Positions 14,791 through 26,336 of a stretch of DNA of 64,000 bases are shown here, piece by piece. Every line of letters starts with the position of its first letter. Within the stretch, counting starts at the first letter, position 1. The stretch covers positions 21,390,001 through 21,454,000 of the forward strand of contig CM106585.1 of the NCBI GenBank assembly GCA_048013815.1, in the 5' to 3' direction. The notes under the pieces are model-generated. The model worked only from the letters and a program-made list of their open reading frames with translations, had not been told where the DNA came from and did no database searches. The translations under genes were made by a program, and so were the position numbers. The stretch comes from Setoptus koraiensis (lineage: Eukaryota; Arthropoda).

Positions 14791-14867
14791 GTTTTGCTGT
14801 GAGCTGCCAGCAACTATCGACTTGCCCGATCCGGTCGATAGTTGACTAGTTGGCAGCTAACGCAAAC
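14791..14867. other. 77-nt imperfect hairpin, candidate pre-miRNA
   Basis: The inner stem pairs 14811-14821 with 14834-14844 (11 bp, perfect) around a 12-nt loop. After a one- versus six-base bulge, 14802-14809 pairs with 14851-14858 (8 bp). Further pairing then follows between 14791-14799 and 14861-14867 with small bulges. Total size, loop size and scattered bulges resemble an animal miRNA precursor. I recognise no known mature miRNA in either arm, and expression cannot be judged from sequence. Confidence 0.35.
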
Positions 14868-15181
14868 GGAGCCTCATGCAAAAATTGCCCTACTGGCCCC
14901 ATCGGCAGCAGGCCGGCAATTTAGCGCGCTGAGCAGTGCAATGGGGCCCGTGAGCCAGATAAGCCGGCCGGCCGGTCGGCCGGCCAGCCAGCAGACAACT
15001 GGCAGACAGCGATAACGATAAATGAAGGTGAGATCAATTCAATTTAGTGCAAACTGCCATTTTGATTATTACCATTCTCTCAAGCGGCGCGCTCCATCGA
15101 TCAGGTGTGCGATGAATAATTTGCCGGGCGGCTCGCCGGTTTGGCCCCAATTCGGCACTTGGCTAGCCTTTGGCGGGCTCG

Positions 15182-15219
15182 AAAGGTTGGGCCCTGTTGT
15201 GTTGGGGCCCAACCTTTTG
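15182..15219. repeat. Inverted repeat around GGGCCC
   Basis: The arms AAAGGTTGGGCCC and GGGCCCAACCTTT face each other across a spacer of about 11 bp. It is a small perfect inverted repeat built on two GGGCCC palindromes. Confidence 0.7.
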
Positions 15220-16920
15220 GGCCCCACACACGGGCCGCCCGATACGCGGGCTGTAAGCGATCGCGTTATATTGTTTGCAGCTCGCGGGGCCCGCCAGGCA
15301 ACCGACTCTTACGTTTACTCACTGAATTTTGCTCAGCAGCAAAGTTTTCTGAAGCGCCAGTCGCCGGCGCCCAGTCAATTTGTAGTGCTTGAGGCTGCTA
15401 TTGATGGCCGGCGCAACCTTATTTATGCGCCTCAATAGCGCACATAGCGGACATAAATAAAGTGATCCCATCAAGCGATTTACAGCTGACCCAGCTCACC
15501 TGTAAATGGTTGGCTGTGCGGGCCGCTAGGTGGCCCGCAGGTAAACAATGGCCCCGTTGAGTGAGCACGCCGACAGTGCATTAACAGCAAAAGCGGCCGG
15601 ATCAGGAGTAAATTGGATCGGATAAAACGCAAGCGAGCACCCTTACAACGCCAATCTTACAAGTTATGGCAGACAATGCGTGTCCAATTGCGATATCAGC
15701 GCCCGATTGGGGCCCATAATGAAGCCATTATGAGCAATCTCTTGCCAGATATCTGGCGCTCCCAACAGCGCCCAATATGCCGGCAGTTGCGCTGTGAATA
15801 ACACCATTGTTGGGCTATTCGGGCCTCGTTATCGGCCTCACTGTGCGTCGAATACCTTGCTCCGGCCCGCAGTTTCTGACTTATCACTACAACTAACGAC
15901 TGCAACTATAGGTGGGCCCCGTATGCCAAACTTGATTCTTTGTGCTGCGCAGCGGATATATACTGGCGGGCCCCCGGTTCGGTCGATTTCGGAGGCCCGC
16001 CGTGGCAGCGCCATTTTGAAAATTAGAGCGGCTTGTTTTGAGGCCACTCTGAGACTTGTACTACCCGCGCTCGTATTGTTGCCGCTAATTTTGTCCCGCT
16101 GCTGCCGGCGACAAAAGTTTGCCCCGAATGAGAAACTTGATGGCAACTGAGAGCTGACACTTTTTCGCATTCAAACACGGCGACCTCTCGCGAATTCGCT
16201 GTGTTTGTTGGTTTATAAAATGCAAATTATGCACTTGTGCCCCATTCTCGAATTGAATTGCGCAAACAATTTAGCCGATCGGCCGATTGCTCTCTTCCTG
16301 CTCCCGCTCCCTCACACGATAATCCGCGCGCATACAAACAGCCAGCCAGTTTATTTTGCAACATTCGGCCCGGGCCGGCCCGGCCCGCCAAAATCGTGCT
16401 GTGAATAATAAGTAATGTCACATTAAGTGAGCGAGAGTGTGCACTTGCGATTGAGCCCTCCAACTCCCGACGCTCCCACTGCCCAACTCTCCCACTGGCC
16501 GAGGCTCCCGTTGCCGACTCTCTCGTCGCCGACTCTCCCACTGGCCGACTCTCCCATTGCCGAGTCCGCCGACTGCGAAGAGCAAACTCTGGAGTGCGGA
16601 CGGTGCAACCGTCGGGCATGGAATCGAGCGAAACAATCGCGCCAAGACGCAGTTGCAAACACAAAAACTGCGACCAGATGAACGGGCCCGCTGGTCGCCC
16701 CATTTCGGCCCGCTCGCGTCGGCCCGCTCAGGGTCGCCCGCCGCCCACTGTGAGCTGGGCACCGCCGAAACGGCAGTGGCGCCCCTTCCACTCATTTTCA
16801 CTAATCACTCACTCATGTCCGGTATGGCACCGCTGGCTGGCGCTCGTGGCCCACGTCGCGTCGAGCGGCCGGCTTGTGACTGGACTGTCAAGCTGGCGGC
16901 CACAATGGTGTCGCAACACG

Positions 16921-16960
16921 GCGGACATAGCGGACATTGCGGACACTGCGGACATTGCGG
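16921..16960. repeat. 9-bp tandem repeat
   Basis: Four to five copies of GCGGACATT-type units. Confidence 0.8.
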
Positions 16961-17571
16961 AAGTGGCGGCGGCCCGACTGTTGGCGTGTCTCGGCCAGTT
17001 GTTGTTGGCGCGCACTGACCGGCCGACCGGTTGTTGGGCTGGCTCGCCAATTGTCAAGCGCGCGTTTCAGTTTATAATTTTAAGTCGTCGTGTGTCTATT
17101 GAGTGAGTCGACGACAACCGCATTGAGTGTGTGTGTGTGTGTGTGTTGCGTAATAAACGGTAAATCACGCAAAAATAACGCCATTGTGTGTGCAAGCGAA
17201 CGTGAGATATAAACAACGACGGCTCTGTCCTCTGTCCGCTGTCGGCTGTGACCGCTCTTAGCTCGGGCCGCTCGCCTCGGCGAGCCCGCCGCGGCGGCCT
17301 TCGGACGGCGAGCGGCCGGTCCGCTCGAACAAATGAGAGTGTGGCCACAGAGGCCACAATTTATGGCTGGCACGGGCCTGGCGCAAACAAGGATCATGGC
17401 ATTATATGTTGTCACTTTCTAGTGTTAGTTCCGTCCACTGGTTCGCGCTCGTGCCCGCCACTGGGTCAAGGATCGCCGCCGGGCCGCCAGGCCAAGCTCG
17501 TTACTGGGGCCGCGTAACCGTTCCATTTTAGTGTGGGCCTGCGCTGCAGTGTGTCGCCCCCACTTGGCCGT

Positions 17572-17607
17572 ATCCGCTGGCTGGATATTTATATCCAACC
17601 AGCGGAT
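17572..17607. other. Short hairpin with 16-bp arms
   Basis: The arms 17572-17587 and 17592-17607 are reverse complements with one mismatch, separated by 4 nt. Confidence 0.7.
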
Positions 17608-17983
17608 GTATGTGCGTGTAAGTCGGGACAACAACAATCGTCACAGCGGCAATATGCGCCCAGCAAACAGTTAGCGGCGAGCTTTATTCAAAGTGCTGCC
17701 AAACAAACTGGCCCCACGGATAAATGCGTAACCCGCTGGCGCACGGTGTTACTTAGTGGCATGTTGTGTCAGATTGCTGTCAGCTGTTGGCTGTAATCGT
17801 TTGCTGGTTGCAAGCGATGCGAGCTGGGGCCCGCGAAAGTTGGGGCCGGCAAAAGTTGGGGCCGAGCGGACAATCTGCTGGCAACAACTGGCCAGCGGAT
17901 GAGCGAGCAGCGCTGAAAACAATTGCAACTTTATTTGCATATTTGAATTGTTGTCCGCTCACAGCGAGCATTGTTGTTGTCAC

Positions 17984-17985
<2 letters not shown>

Positions 17986-18051
<66 letters not shown>
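17986..18051. repeat. (TG)33 microsatellite
   Basis: An uninterrupted TG dinucleotide run of about 66 bp. A shorter CA run follows near 18,097-18,115. Confidence 0.95.
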
Positions 18052-18053
<2 letters not shown>

Positions 18054-18200
18054 CCTCATCTCAATAGTGTTTTTGTTGTGAGCAGTACAATGATACAACA
18101 CACACACACACACACAATGTTTATTGTGTGCGGCCACTATTGCGTCATTGGATCAATCACGCAAAGCGCTGGCAGTGACGAGTGTCAGTTGCACAAACAG

Positions 18201-18345
18201 CCACGACAGCGCCGACAACAACAACGACGACAACGACGACAACGACAACAACAACAACTGCAACAACAGCAGCCACGACAGCAACAACAGCGACAACAAC
18301 AACAACAACAGCAGCGACAACAACTGCAACAACAAAGCGAAAGTG
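18201..18345. repeat. CAA/CGA/CAG compound triplet repeat
   Basis: A compound triplet repeat that reads as polyglutamine/arginine in one frame. With no flanking coding support it is annotated as a repeat, not a gene. Confidence 0.85.
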
Positions 18346-18831
18346 AGCAAATCAAGAGCGCGGTCACGTTATTAAAACAACTCTGACAGCGCCCATCGCG
18401 GTGGCTTTAAGCTTTTTGTTGGGCATTTGCGGCCAGCGAGCGCGGCGCGGAGCGGCGCCGTGTCCGGCCTGTTTGGCTCGAATAAATACAAACAACTTTT
18501 GCTTTTTGCTGGCCTCTTTGCGCCCCTGGGCCACTTTTCATTGGCCGCAGTGGCCGCAGCGGCCACCGAGTGACGGTCAGACGGATAAACTAAATCTCGG
18601 CGCCGACAACAATACTGTCACTTTCATTAATTTCCAAGCAAAGCCACCACTCAGCGCCCGTGTAAACTATTATGTAACGCCAGATAATGTGTCCGAGGGC
18701 CCCATCACGGGCCCACTGAATAGCCGCTGCAGGGGCGCTGCATGGCCGGCGAATAGTTGGCTGGCGGCGAGTGTTTGTGCGCGACACGCCAACTAAGTTA
18801 TCAAAACTGAGTTATTTCAACGCAGCCACTT

Positions 18832-18882
18832 GCTGGCCGCTGAATCGCCGGCCGCCAAATCGCCGGCCGCCAAATCGCTGGC
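18832..18882. repeat. 15-bp tandem repeat
   Basis: Three copies of a unit containing AATCGCCGGCCGCCA, the last diverged. Confidence 0.75.
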
Positions 18883-19552
18883 CGGCAAGCCCAACACACA
18901 GCAAGTGGGGCCCATCTATCGCGACACTAATAGGTCGCTCTAGGTAGCGCCAGCGGGGACCTGATACACATACAATTGGCTCATTTTAATCCAATTATGA
19001 CTTGGCCACTCGCCACTTGGCGGCCGGCGCTGATACGGCCACCGTTTTGTAGCTACACAATAAGTGATACAATGATTCAATGATGGCACGCCAGCCTGGC
19101 CGACACAATGCCAAAAGTGTCTCTTTAGCGACTGGCCCTGCGCTCGCTTGGGGCCCTCTGCCGGGCCGGGCCTCTTTGGGGCTTTTTGGGGCCAGCCACT
19201 CAAAAAAGCGAGCGGCTCCGCTGCGGCGCGTCAAGGTGTTGCACGCATATGGGCCGCGAGCGGGCTTTTGGGGGCCTGCGCGCTTCGTTGGGCACCGCTC
19301 GTCAGTGCCCTCTGTTTGCCGCCCGACCGGCGGCCGGACTCGGGCGGCGGCCGGCCGCGAAATCGGGCCGGTGCGCACTCGGTCAGCGGACGGGCCAGCG
19401 AGCGGGCGGATAATGTATAATTTAAAGTAAATAAGGCCGTTTGTTGGACTGGCGAGCGGTTTGTTTTGGCGCTGGCAAGACTCGACAACTGGCGACTTAC
19501 GCCGCTGCACTCACTGTCCGAATCGATCGCCCCTTGCCAGCGGCTGTGCCGT

Positions 19553-19640
19553 CTGTTGTTGCTGTGGTTGTTGTTGTTGTTGCCTTGGTTGTTGTTGCCT
19601 TTGTTGCTGTTGTTGCTGTTGTTGCCGTTGTTGCGCCAGT
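19553..19640. repeat. GTT/GCT compound triplet repeat
   Basis: Interrupted GTTGTTGCT-type triplets over about 90 bp. Confidence 0.85.
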
Positions 19641-20062
19641 GTGGCCGTTGTTGTCGCCGGCAAAAGCGGCACAACCGCTTAGACTATTTAGCGCACTTAT
19701 AAATAGCCAGCTTGACACATATGGCTTATGCAATACACATAAATATCATGATTGCGCCACAGAGTAGATAACTACAAATAGAGCCCCACTCGCTCGACAA
19801 TGACGCCACTAGGCACGAATGTCTGTGCAACGCACACGCACACACTCCGTTAAGTGTGCAACTCAGTGCTCTCAGTGGGCCCCAGAGGCCAGTCGGGGCC
19901 CCACTTAGAATTATCAAATTATCTCACGCGCGCCCAGGTCTCAAGGGCGCGCGCGCGAGCCAATCCAATCTGCATACATGATGATGATGATGACGATGCA
20001 ATTGTTTTACAAACAACAACGGCTACCTCTTATCAGGCTCAATTATGTAATAGAATGTCGCC

Positions 20063-20073
20063 GTTGTTGTTGT

Positions 20074-20148
<75 letters not shown>

Positions 20149-20205
20149 CGCTGTTGTCGCTGTTGTCGCTGTTGTTGCTGTCGTGGCTGTTGTTGTTGCC
20201 GCGCT
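20063..20205. repeat. GTT/GCT compound triplet repeat
   Basis: The longest triplet tract of the window, with alternating GTTGCT and pure GTT blocks followed by GTC/GCT variants. Confidence 0.9.
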
Positions 20206-20637
20206 GGCCAAATATGCTTGCACACGCCATTTGAGCCATTTGAGCGTCTGGGCCAATTCAAATTACGACACTTTCCATTCGGGAGCGCGCGCCAGTGAGC
20301 GCCGTTGGGTTCCATGCGGGCTCCATGCGGGCTCCATGCAGGCTCTATTTGGGGCCCGATGGGGCCCACAGGAGGCCCGCGAAACCCGGCGGAACGTTGT
20401 GGCGCACGGTTAATCGTGGCGCATACTGACGAGCCAACTTTGTCATGATACAACTTTGAATACGGCGCTGTCACAGCACATTGAGCACTTGTGAGTGGGC
20501 CTCCAACGGCGCGCCCTCTCTAAGACATTATCCAATATTCGGGCGGCTGATAGTGGGCGGCTGCCGCAGACGCGGGGCCCATCAATTCATGGGCGCGATT
20601 TGTGCCGTCAGCCGTGCGACCAGCGCGCTGTCATGAA

Positions 20638-20698
20638 CGACATTTTCCATCGACAGCTTAACGCAAAGTTTGAGTTAAGCTGTCGCTGGAAAATGTCG
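20638..20698. other. 61-nt near-perfect hairpin
   Basis: The 25-nt arm 20638-20662 is the reverse complement of 20674-20698 with a single mismatch. The 11-nt spacer is itself partly self-complementary. It is either a candidate small-RNA precursor or a cruciform-prone quasi-palindrome. No known miRNA is recognised. Confidence 0.4.
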
Positions 20699-20763
20699 AT
20701 GAAGAGGCCCACAAGTCACTTGATACCAGAGTGCCAAAACGCCTAGGCGCCGACGCGCCGAAA

Positions 20764-20796
20764 CGCCAAAACGCCAAAACGCCAAAACGCCAAAAT
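20764..20796. repeat. 8-bp tandem repeat
   Basis: About four copies of CGCCAAAA. Confidence 0.85.
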
Positions 20797-20904
20797 GTCA
20801 AACTGCCGAAATGCCCTCAATTGAGCTTTTGCCGGCAGCGTGGCCAGCTCTTACAATGCTCCCGCTAATAACAGTTTGTCTCTGGCAGAAAGTGTCTGGC
20901 AGCC

Positions 20905-21012
20905 GTCGGACGGACCCAAACCGTCGGACGGACCCAAACCGTCGGACGGACCCAAACCGTCGGACGGACCCAAACCGTCGGACGGACCCAAACCGTCGGA
21001 CGGAGCCCAAAC
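20905..21012. repeat. 18-bp minisatellite, six copies
   Basis: Six head-to-tail copies of GTCGGACGGACCCAAACC. The first five look identical and the last is diverged, which suggests recent slippage or unequal exchange. Confidence 0.95.
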
Positions 21013-21668
21013 CGACCGATTGAGGGCCGACGCTGAGCTGATCTAATCAACAACTCTAATGGGCTCGACATGATCAGCACTGTCTAGACTCTGCACCTAA
21101 TCTAAATGCTGATCAATCACGATTTGGTCAGTGTGTCCGGCCGGAGCATTGTGCTGGCACAATAAGGCACGACAAATGCAACACTGTCACCTGTTCGACA
21201 GTGACAGTGTCCGGCCAGCAACAACAACAACAACCACAAGTCGGCCAGTAGATGGCACGCCGACTTGTTGTTGTTGGCGCGTATTGTTGTGTCGGCCGAC
21301 TCGTCTCTGACTGACAGCGGCCGCAAGCGGTCACGTGGGCCTCACGGCTGTCAGACGAGCTCGCAAACAAACAACCAACAGCCAGGTACAACAAATACAA
21401 ATCGAACCCCAATAACGGCAACAGCAACGACAACGGCGACAACAACGACAACGGCGACTTTTGCGCGCCAACTCCAACGTTGCGGCCGCGGCGCACTTTA
21501 TGTGTCAGCCAGTGACGCGAGGTGCGTGTCTTAAATTTGCTGAAGCCCCCGGCGACCATCGACCAGCGGCCCCCTGTTGTCATTAGAGCGGTCAATAACA
21601 TCATCGTATTGCGTAATGTGAGCCATTGTCTGAGCGAGCGCTGGCAAAGTGGCACGTCGCCGCGATCC

Positions 21669-21724
21669 TCTGGCCGTCAGAGTCTGGCCGTCAGAGTCTG
21701 ACCGTCAGAGTCTGGCCGTCAGAG
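21669..21724. repeat. 14-bp tandem repeat, four copies
   Basis: Four copies of TCTGGCCGTCAGAG with one substitution in the third. Confidence 0.9.
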
Positions 21725-22475
21725 TGGCCCGCAACACGCTTACGTCGGCAGGGGTCAATTGTCGGCGGGCCCCAATTGTCGGCTCGCTGGCCAGCGACAG
21801 GCCGATACGTGCCCGATATCTGGCCCATATCAGACCGATATCTGGCGTGCATCGGGGACATTATCTGATTGCCAGCGATATGTGCCAGGCATCTGTTATA
21901 TTGGCGACCTGATCGGGGCCACTCGCTCGCGGGGCCCCCCGATCCGCGTGTTTCAGTGCGTGCTCGTAGCCGGCATTTTGCTGGTTTTTTGCTGGCTAAC
22001 GACAACAGTGCCTGGCTATGCAGCATACGGCCGAACGCAGCCACATCAAGTGCACAAAATGGCCAGCATTCGCAATGAACTCTGGCCCCCAATGAAAAAT
22101 ACACAAATCCTAAATGGCCGATAAGTGGATCTGTGTGGGCTGGCCTCAGCATCAAATTTTTGCTGTTGAGCCGACTGCTCGCCAGGTGACTTGAGTGAGT
22201 CAAGTTGAGTGGCCAGTGTGCAGTCATACAAATCGGTGCGCAAATTTAATCACATCGCTCGCATGTCATACTCTTATCGTCGCCATCTCTCGTCTAATAT
22301 CTTATCGCCGATATCGCCGACACCGCCGATATCGGATAAAATCGGATCCAGCGAGCGGCCAGCGATCCAGCGAGCGGCGATCTCTCTGGGGCCCCGCCAG
22401 CCAAACAGAGACTGGGCGCAATCAACCTGCAAACCAATAAATCACACGTCGGATTGAATTTGCATACCGACCTTT

Positions 22476-22535
22476 GCGTTCGAGTTTGCGTTCGAGTTTG
22501 CGTTCGAGTTTGCGTTCGAGTTTGCGTTTGAGTTT
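22476..22535. repeat. 12-bp tandem repeat, five copies
   Basis: Five copies of GCGTTCGAGTTT, the last with one change. Confidence 0.95.
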
Positions 22536-22999
22536 GGGGGGCGCATCCTCTAATTCGAGTCGCGCTCTGCATCACAGTCCACCGGCCGAAACAATCCGAC
22601 AATCCGCTCCACCTCCACATAGCCAGCTCGATATAGCGCCATCTAGTCAGACCCGAACAATGGATAAACTGTTTGATTGGCTCAGTTTGAGGTTTGAGAG
22701 GCGCAAACCGATTCAAACCGCCGGCGCCAAATTCGTGCTGCCATGACCCCAGCGAGAGCACGACAAATTGATGCGTTTCGGAATTAAAAATGAATGATCG
22801 CAGAGAGCGAAAAAACAAGACGAGTGTCCGCATCATTCGCCGGCTGACTCGGCCAACTGGCGGTGAAAATGGGCAAAATGATGCCGGCAAATATGCAAAT
22901 ATGAGCACATACACACACACACTAAGAGTCTTGATAATTAATTGGCGCCTGGGGGCGTTCAAGACAGCGCACTTATGGCGCACTTGCTGTATAATTTAT

Positions 23000-24423
23000 A
23001 TTATACACATTGTATAATATGTGCAACGTATAATATATACAATGTATAGCATAACAGGCCCCATTAAAAGGCTCACCGAACCGTAATCAATTTAGCAGTG
23101 ATTTTATTAGCAATAGTGGGATTAACTGCCGCTGGCTTGTGTCATTGTCGGCTGTTATCGGCCTATCGATTCATTCACTATCGATTGTTAGGGATTTATT
23201 ATATAATATGGTCACACAAGATGTTATAATGAATCTCGAGCTCGCATTTACGTCAGTCACAAACAACAAAATAAATTGTCGAAGCTTGCGAATTGCTAGC
23301 CCTAACTGGCTAACAATGCTTTATGCAATGTAAGGCAATTTATTTTCAGGTAGCGCGTTGCCTGTACGTGCCCAAACAAATGCTTGGCTCAAGCCCAAGC
23401 CGACGCTTGCAACTTCCGGTTTTGCTTGGTCGATTAAGCGCGGCAACATTTAGTTGATTTTTGTGCCGTTATTACCGGTATGTCGTTATTATGTCCTTGT
23501 TGCGTCGTCATTTGTGTCGCTTGCCATGGCATGGGCGAAAATAAGACTTTTGTTTTAGAAACAACTAAGAAATGGTCACACAATTTCATCTAATTCATGA
23601 ACTCTGGCTTGGAATTGCTTTTGTAAACAGGGCGAAAAAACAGGGTCAAGAGTATACACAGTTAGTACAGAGTACTTATGGACCAGAAAACTGCGAATTA
23701 CGACAAGACTCACTGCAATCGGCGAACTGATTAAAATGATTGATATCAATATAATGAGTCTAACAAACTATCATGGTGACGCAATTTGCAACTGCAGCCT
23801 AGGGCCACTTGTCCTCAAGCAAAATAAAATGAAAAATAAATAATTGTAATATTTTTATTGTAGCATGTCGCTCTGATCGGAGACGACCGTTATTTTTCGC
23901 AACGTCTGTGGCATAGAAATTCTGTTGTAGAATGAGGTCGGTTTTGTGAAGGAAACCCAACAATGGACTCATGGCGAGCTTGCCACTATGGTTGTTCTGA
24001 CTCGGATTGGGAGTCAGAATCGGAGATAATCGGCAAATGTCATGTTTCGCCCTTGGCTGATCTCGACGGATCTCGGATAATCTTTTGAGAGATGATCATC
24101 TCGTGGCAAAACAAATCTTGTGGCGCTCTCTGGAGCGACAATAGCCGTTTTATTGCTGGCGATGGTTGGAATAAAATCAAATGGCCCAATGAATATTGGA
24201 TATCTCATACTGTATGAATCACACACAAGTATATTACACAAGTATATTACACTTGCAAGTATTGTGCTTATGTAATATACGATATGCAATATTTGTCTAC
24301 ACAAATTTGCTTATGTTGTCGGTTACAAGTTAAATATGTTGCATATGTTAAATATGTTGTATGCAAATGTGTCTATTTGCATATAGATTTTGGTTATAAG
24401 TTGGTTTTTGGGGTTGAACTTAC
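23000..24423. other. AT-rich patch next to the polyQ exon
   Basis: This stretch is distinctly AT-richer than its surroundings and lacks GGGCCC. It lies directly downstream (minus-strand sense) of the splice donor of the polyQ exon and is probably intron of that gene. Minus-strand frames at about 24,014-24,200 and 23,810-24,080 stay open for 60 to 90 codons and could hold a further exon. None joins the upstream exon convincingly in phase, so I do not call one. Confidence 0.45.
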
Positions 24424-25516
24424 GTGCATCAAACGAATGTCGCATGGCCGAATGCATGGTTGAGTCTATGGAGGGCCTCATGCTAGACAGTCGACCGAAC
24501 AGGCTAATGTCGGCCCACGAGGCCCGATGACCGCCAACGAGGGGCGGTTGCGTGTATAATCCGATGAGGTGGGGCGGTATAAGTTCGTGATTGAGGCCGG
24601 TGAATGCGTATGAGCCCGTAGAGCCGCTTGTGTCTAACATAATGCCCGATTGTAGGAACAATTGTGACATTCTTCTGCCGTCGATACCCCGCTGATCAAA
24701 CAGCGGATGTTGGCCACCGCCCATGGGCAGCGACAATGTGGGCCCGTCGTGTTGATTGTCTGCTTGCTGGTCTTCGTGTGAGCCTTGAGTGGCGCTGGAC
24801 AGCGATTGCTGATGATGAAACAATCTTTTTGCTAGCTGATTGTGATGAAGAACGCCCGATATTGAGCTTAATCTGGCGCGAAATTTCGCCGAGCCATGTT
24901 CTGAGGCCCGCGACGCTGCTGCTGTTGCCGCAGCCGCCGTTGTTGCCGCCGCTGTTGTGGTGGGCACCGCAATTGTGGCGGCGGTCGTTGCACTATTATC
25001 ACTTGTTGTTGATTGTTGTTGTTGCTGCTGCTGTTGCTGTTGTTGATGTTGCTGTTGTTGTTTGGTGTCGCCACTACTTTGGCTGGTTGCGTCATCGTGC
25101 TGACGTGACGACGCCAACGAGCTGGCGCCGCCCGCCTGAGCGCCCGAGCCCGGCATTGGGCCGGACCCTTGAGCGGACTGTGCGGCTTGAGCGGACTGTG
25201 CGGACTCTTCTCGGTCGGATTCAATGGTGGAGCGATGCTGCTGCTGATGCTGTTGCTGTTGCCGCGCGCTGCCGCTTGCCGGCGCCCCTAACTGACGCCG
25301 CTGCTGCTGATGATTAACGCTGCTGCTGGGGCCCGTCGACAGCGAACCCGACGACGTCGACGAATTTTGTATAATGTTGAACGGCTGGTTGTGACTCTGA
25401 CTGCGACTGTTGTTGTTGTAACCGCTAGGTGTCTTGATATAAACACTGTCATGCTTGTGCATTCCATCGGGCAGATCATTGTCAGTGTCGTGGTTCCACG
25501 ACACATTGCGCCACAT
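24424..25516 (-). CDS. First coding exon of an unidentified polyQ/Ser-rich protein
   Basis: The minus-strand ATG at 25,516 opens a frame that runs to a consensus donor (C|GTAAGT) at 24,424/24,423. That gives 364 codons and phase 1, so the gene must continue at lower coordinates. The N-terminal half is low complexity: Ser/Asn-rich, then His/Gln stretches with a long polyQ run, then Thr/Ala repeats. The last 120 or so residues are more ordinary and look folded or motif-bearing, including a stretch ending RLSSMRPSIDSTMHSAMRH. Such N termini are common in arthropod transcription factors and ion channels, but I cannot assign a family. It sits alone in the gene desert, and GT-rich DNA lies just upstream (25.5-26.3 kb). 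The frame beyond the donor reads into AT-rich DNA and soon stops, which fits an intron. Confidence 0.6.
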
Positions 25517-25896
25517 TACAGCTCAGCGTGTGTGTGTGTGTGTGTCTGTGCACACACTCGTGCCAGCCAAGCAACGTCGTACGTTACGTAATATGACGTA
25601 TTACGTGGCTGCAGCGCGTGGCAGCCACTCAAGTACGTGCCAGCGCAACGTGCCAGAAGCAAACGATGACGACGCAGCACAAACGCCAGACAGTAGCCAG
25701 CGCCACTAACAGCTAGTGCCAATAACTGCTGCTTTGAACGATTAACACTAGACACTAGCGACAAACGCCTACAACTGGGGCCGCTCGCGTGGGGGCGCTG
25801 CTCGCGCTCACTGTCGGCGTGCGTGTGTGTGTGTGTGTGCGCGCGCGCTCAGCTGAGCGGTGTCATATTATGCAACAGAGGACGTGTTTTAGCGCG

Positions 25897-25897
25897 C

Positions 25898-25934
<37 letters not shown>
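25897..25934. repeat. (GT)n microsatellite
   Basis: A GT run of about 36 bp. Shorter GT runs lie at about 25,529-25,546 and 25,820-25,840. Confidence 0.9.
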
Positions 25935-25935
<1 letters not shown>

Positions 25936-26127
25936 TCTATGCAAGCAAGTGCCAGTGACAAGAGCTCAGTGACCTAGAGCGATTCGCGCACTGCTCTCTC
26001 TCGCGCAAGCCACTAGTCGCTATAAGCTACTTAGTTGTGGCGTCGGTGTCGTCGTCGTCGGTGGCGTCGTTGTCGGTGTCGCCGCCAGATAATTGTTGGG
26101 CTCTTCTCGCACTGTGTGTGTGTGTCG

Positions 26128-26174
26128 CTAGGTCGCTATGTCACTACGTCGCTAGGTCGCTAGGTCGCTAGGTC
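26128..26174. repeat. 9-bp tandem repeat
   Basis: About five copies of TCGCTAGGT with variants. Confidence 0.8.
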
Positions 26175-26254
26175 TCTGTGTGACCTCGCGCAAGCGGATA
26201 TCTGGTTTGGGAGCAACACTTGTCTCTTTGCGCGTGTGTATGCGCGTGTGAGTA

Positions 26255-26336
26255 TCGATGTGTGAGTGTCGGTGTGTGTGTCGGTGTGAGTGTCGGTGTG
26301 TCGGTGTGTCGGTGTGTGTCGGTGTGTGTGTCTGTG
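26255..26336. repeat. GTGTCGGT-type minisatellite
   Basis: An imperfect array of GTGTCGGTGTG units over about 80 bp. Confidence 0.85.

Larger units (their letters stand above)
14701..23000. other. GC-rich gene desert, part 2
   Basis: No supported gene. The long frames here are driven by triplet repeats (for example a polyQ reading at 18.2-18.35 kb and Leu/Cys/Ala readings of the same kind at 19.55-20.2 kb). GGGCCC palindromes, minisatellites and at least three inverted repeats occur and are listed separately. Confidence 0.6.

Noticed and set aside
17766-18386. A 206-codon frame ending in long polyglutamine.
   Set aside because: It runs straight through the (TG)33 microsatellite and a CAA/CGA triplet tract and has no conserved or domain-like part. 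It is repeat-derived.
19854-20474. Overlapping frames on both strands encoding polyL, polyC or polyQ.
   Set aside because: All are readings of the same GTT/GCT triplet tract at about 20.06-20.2 kb.
21162-21182. TAAGGCACG followed by AATGC resembles the mature miR-124 sequence.
   Set aside because: The middle of the miRNA does not match, and the DNA upstream does not form the expected miR-124 precursor hairpin. The nearby stem uses other bases.
22294-22983. A 229-codon minus-strand frame.
   Set aside because: It includes the 12-bp tandem repeat read as QTRT repeats and shows no domain. It is typical of long chance frames in this GC-rich DNA.
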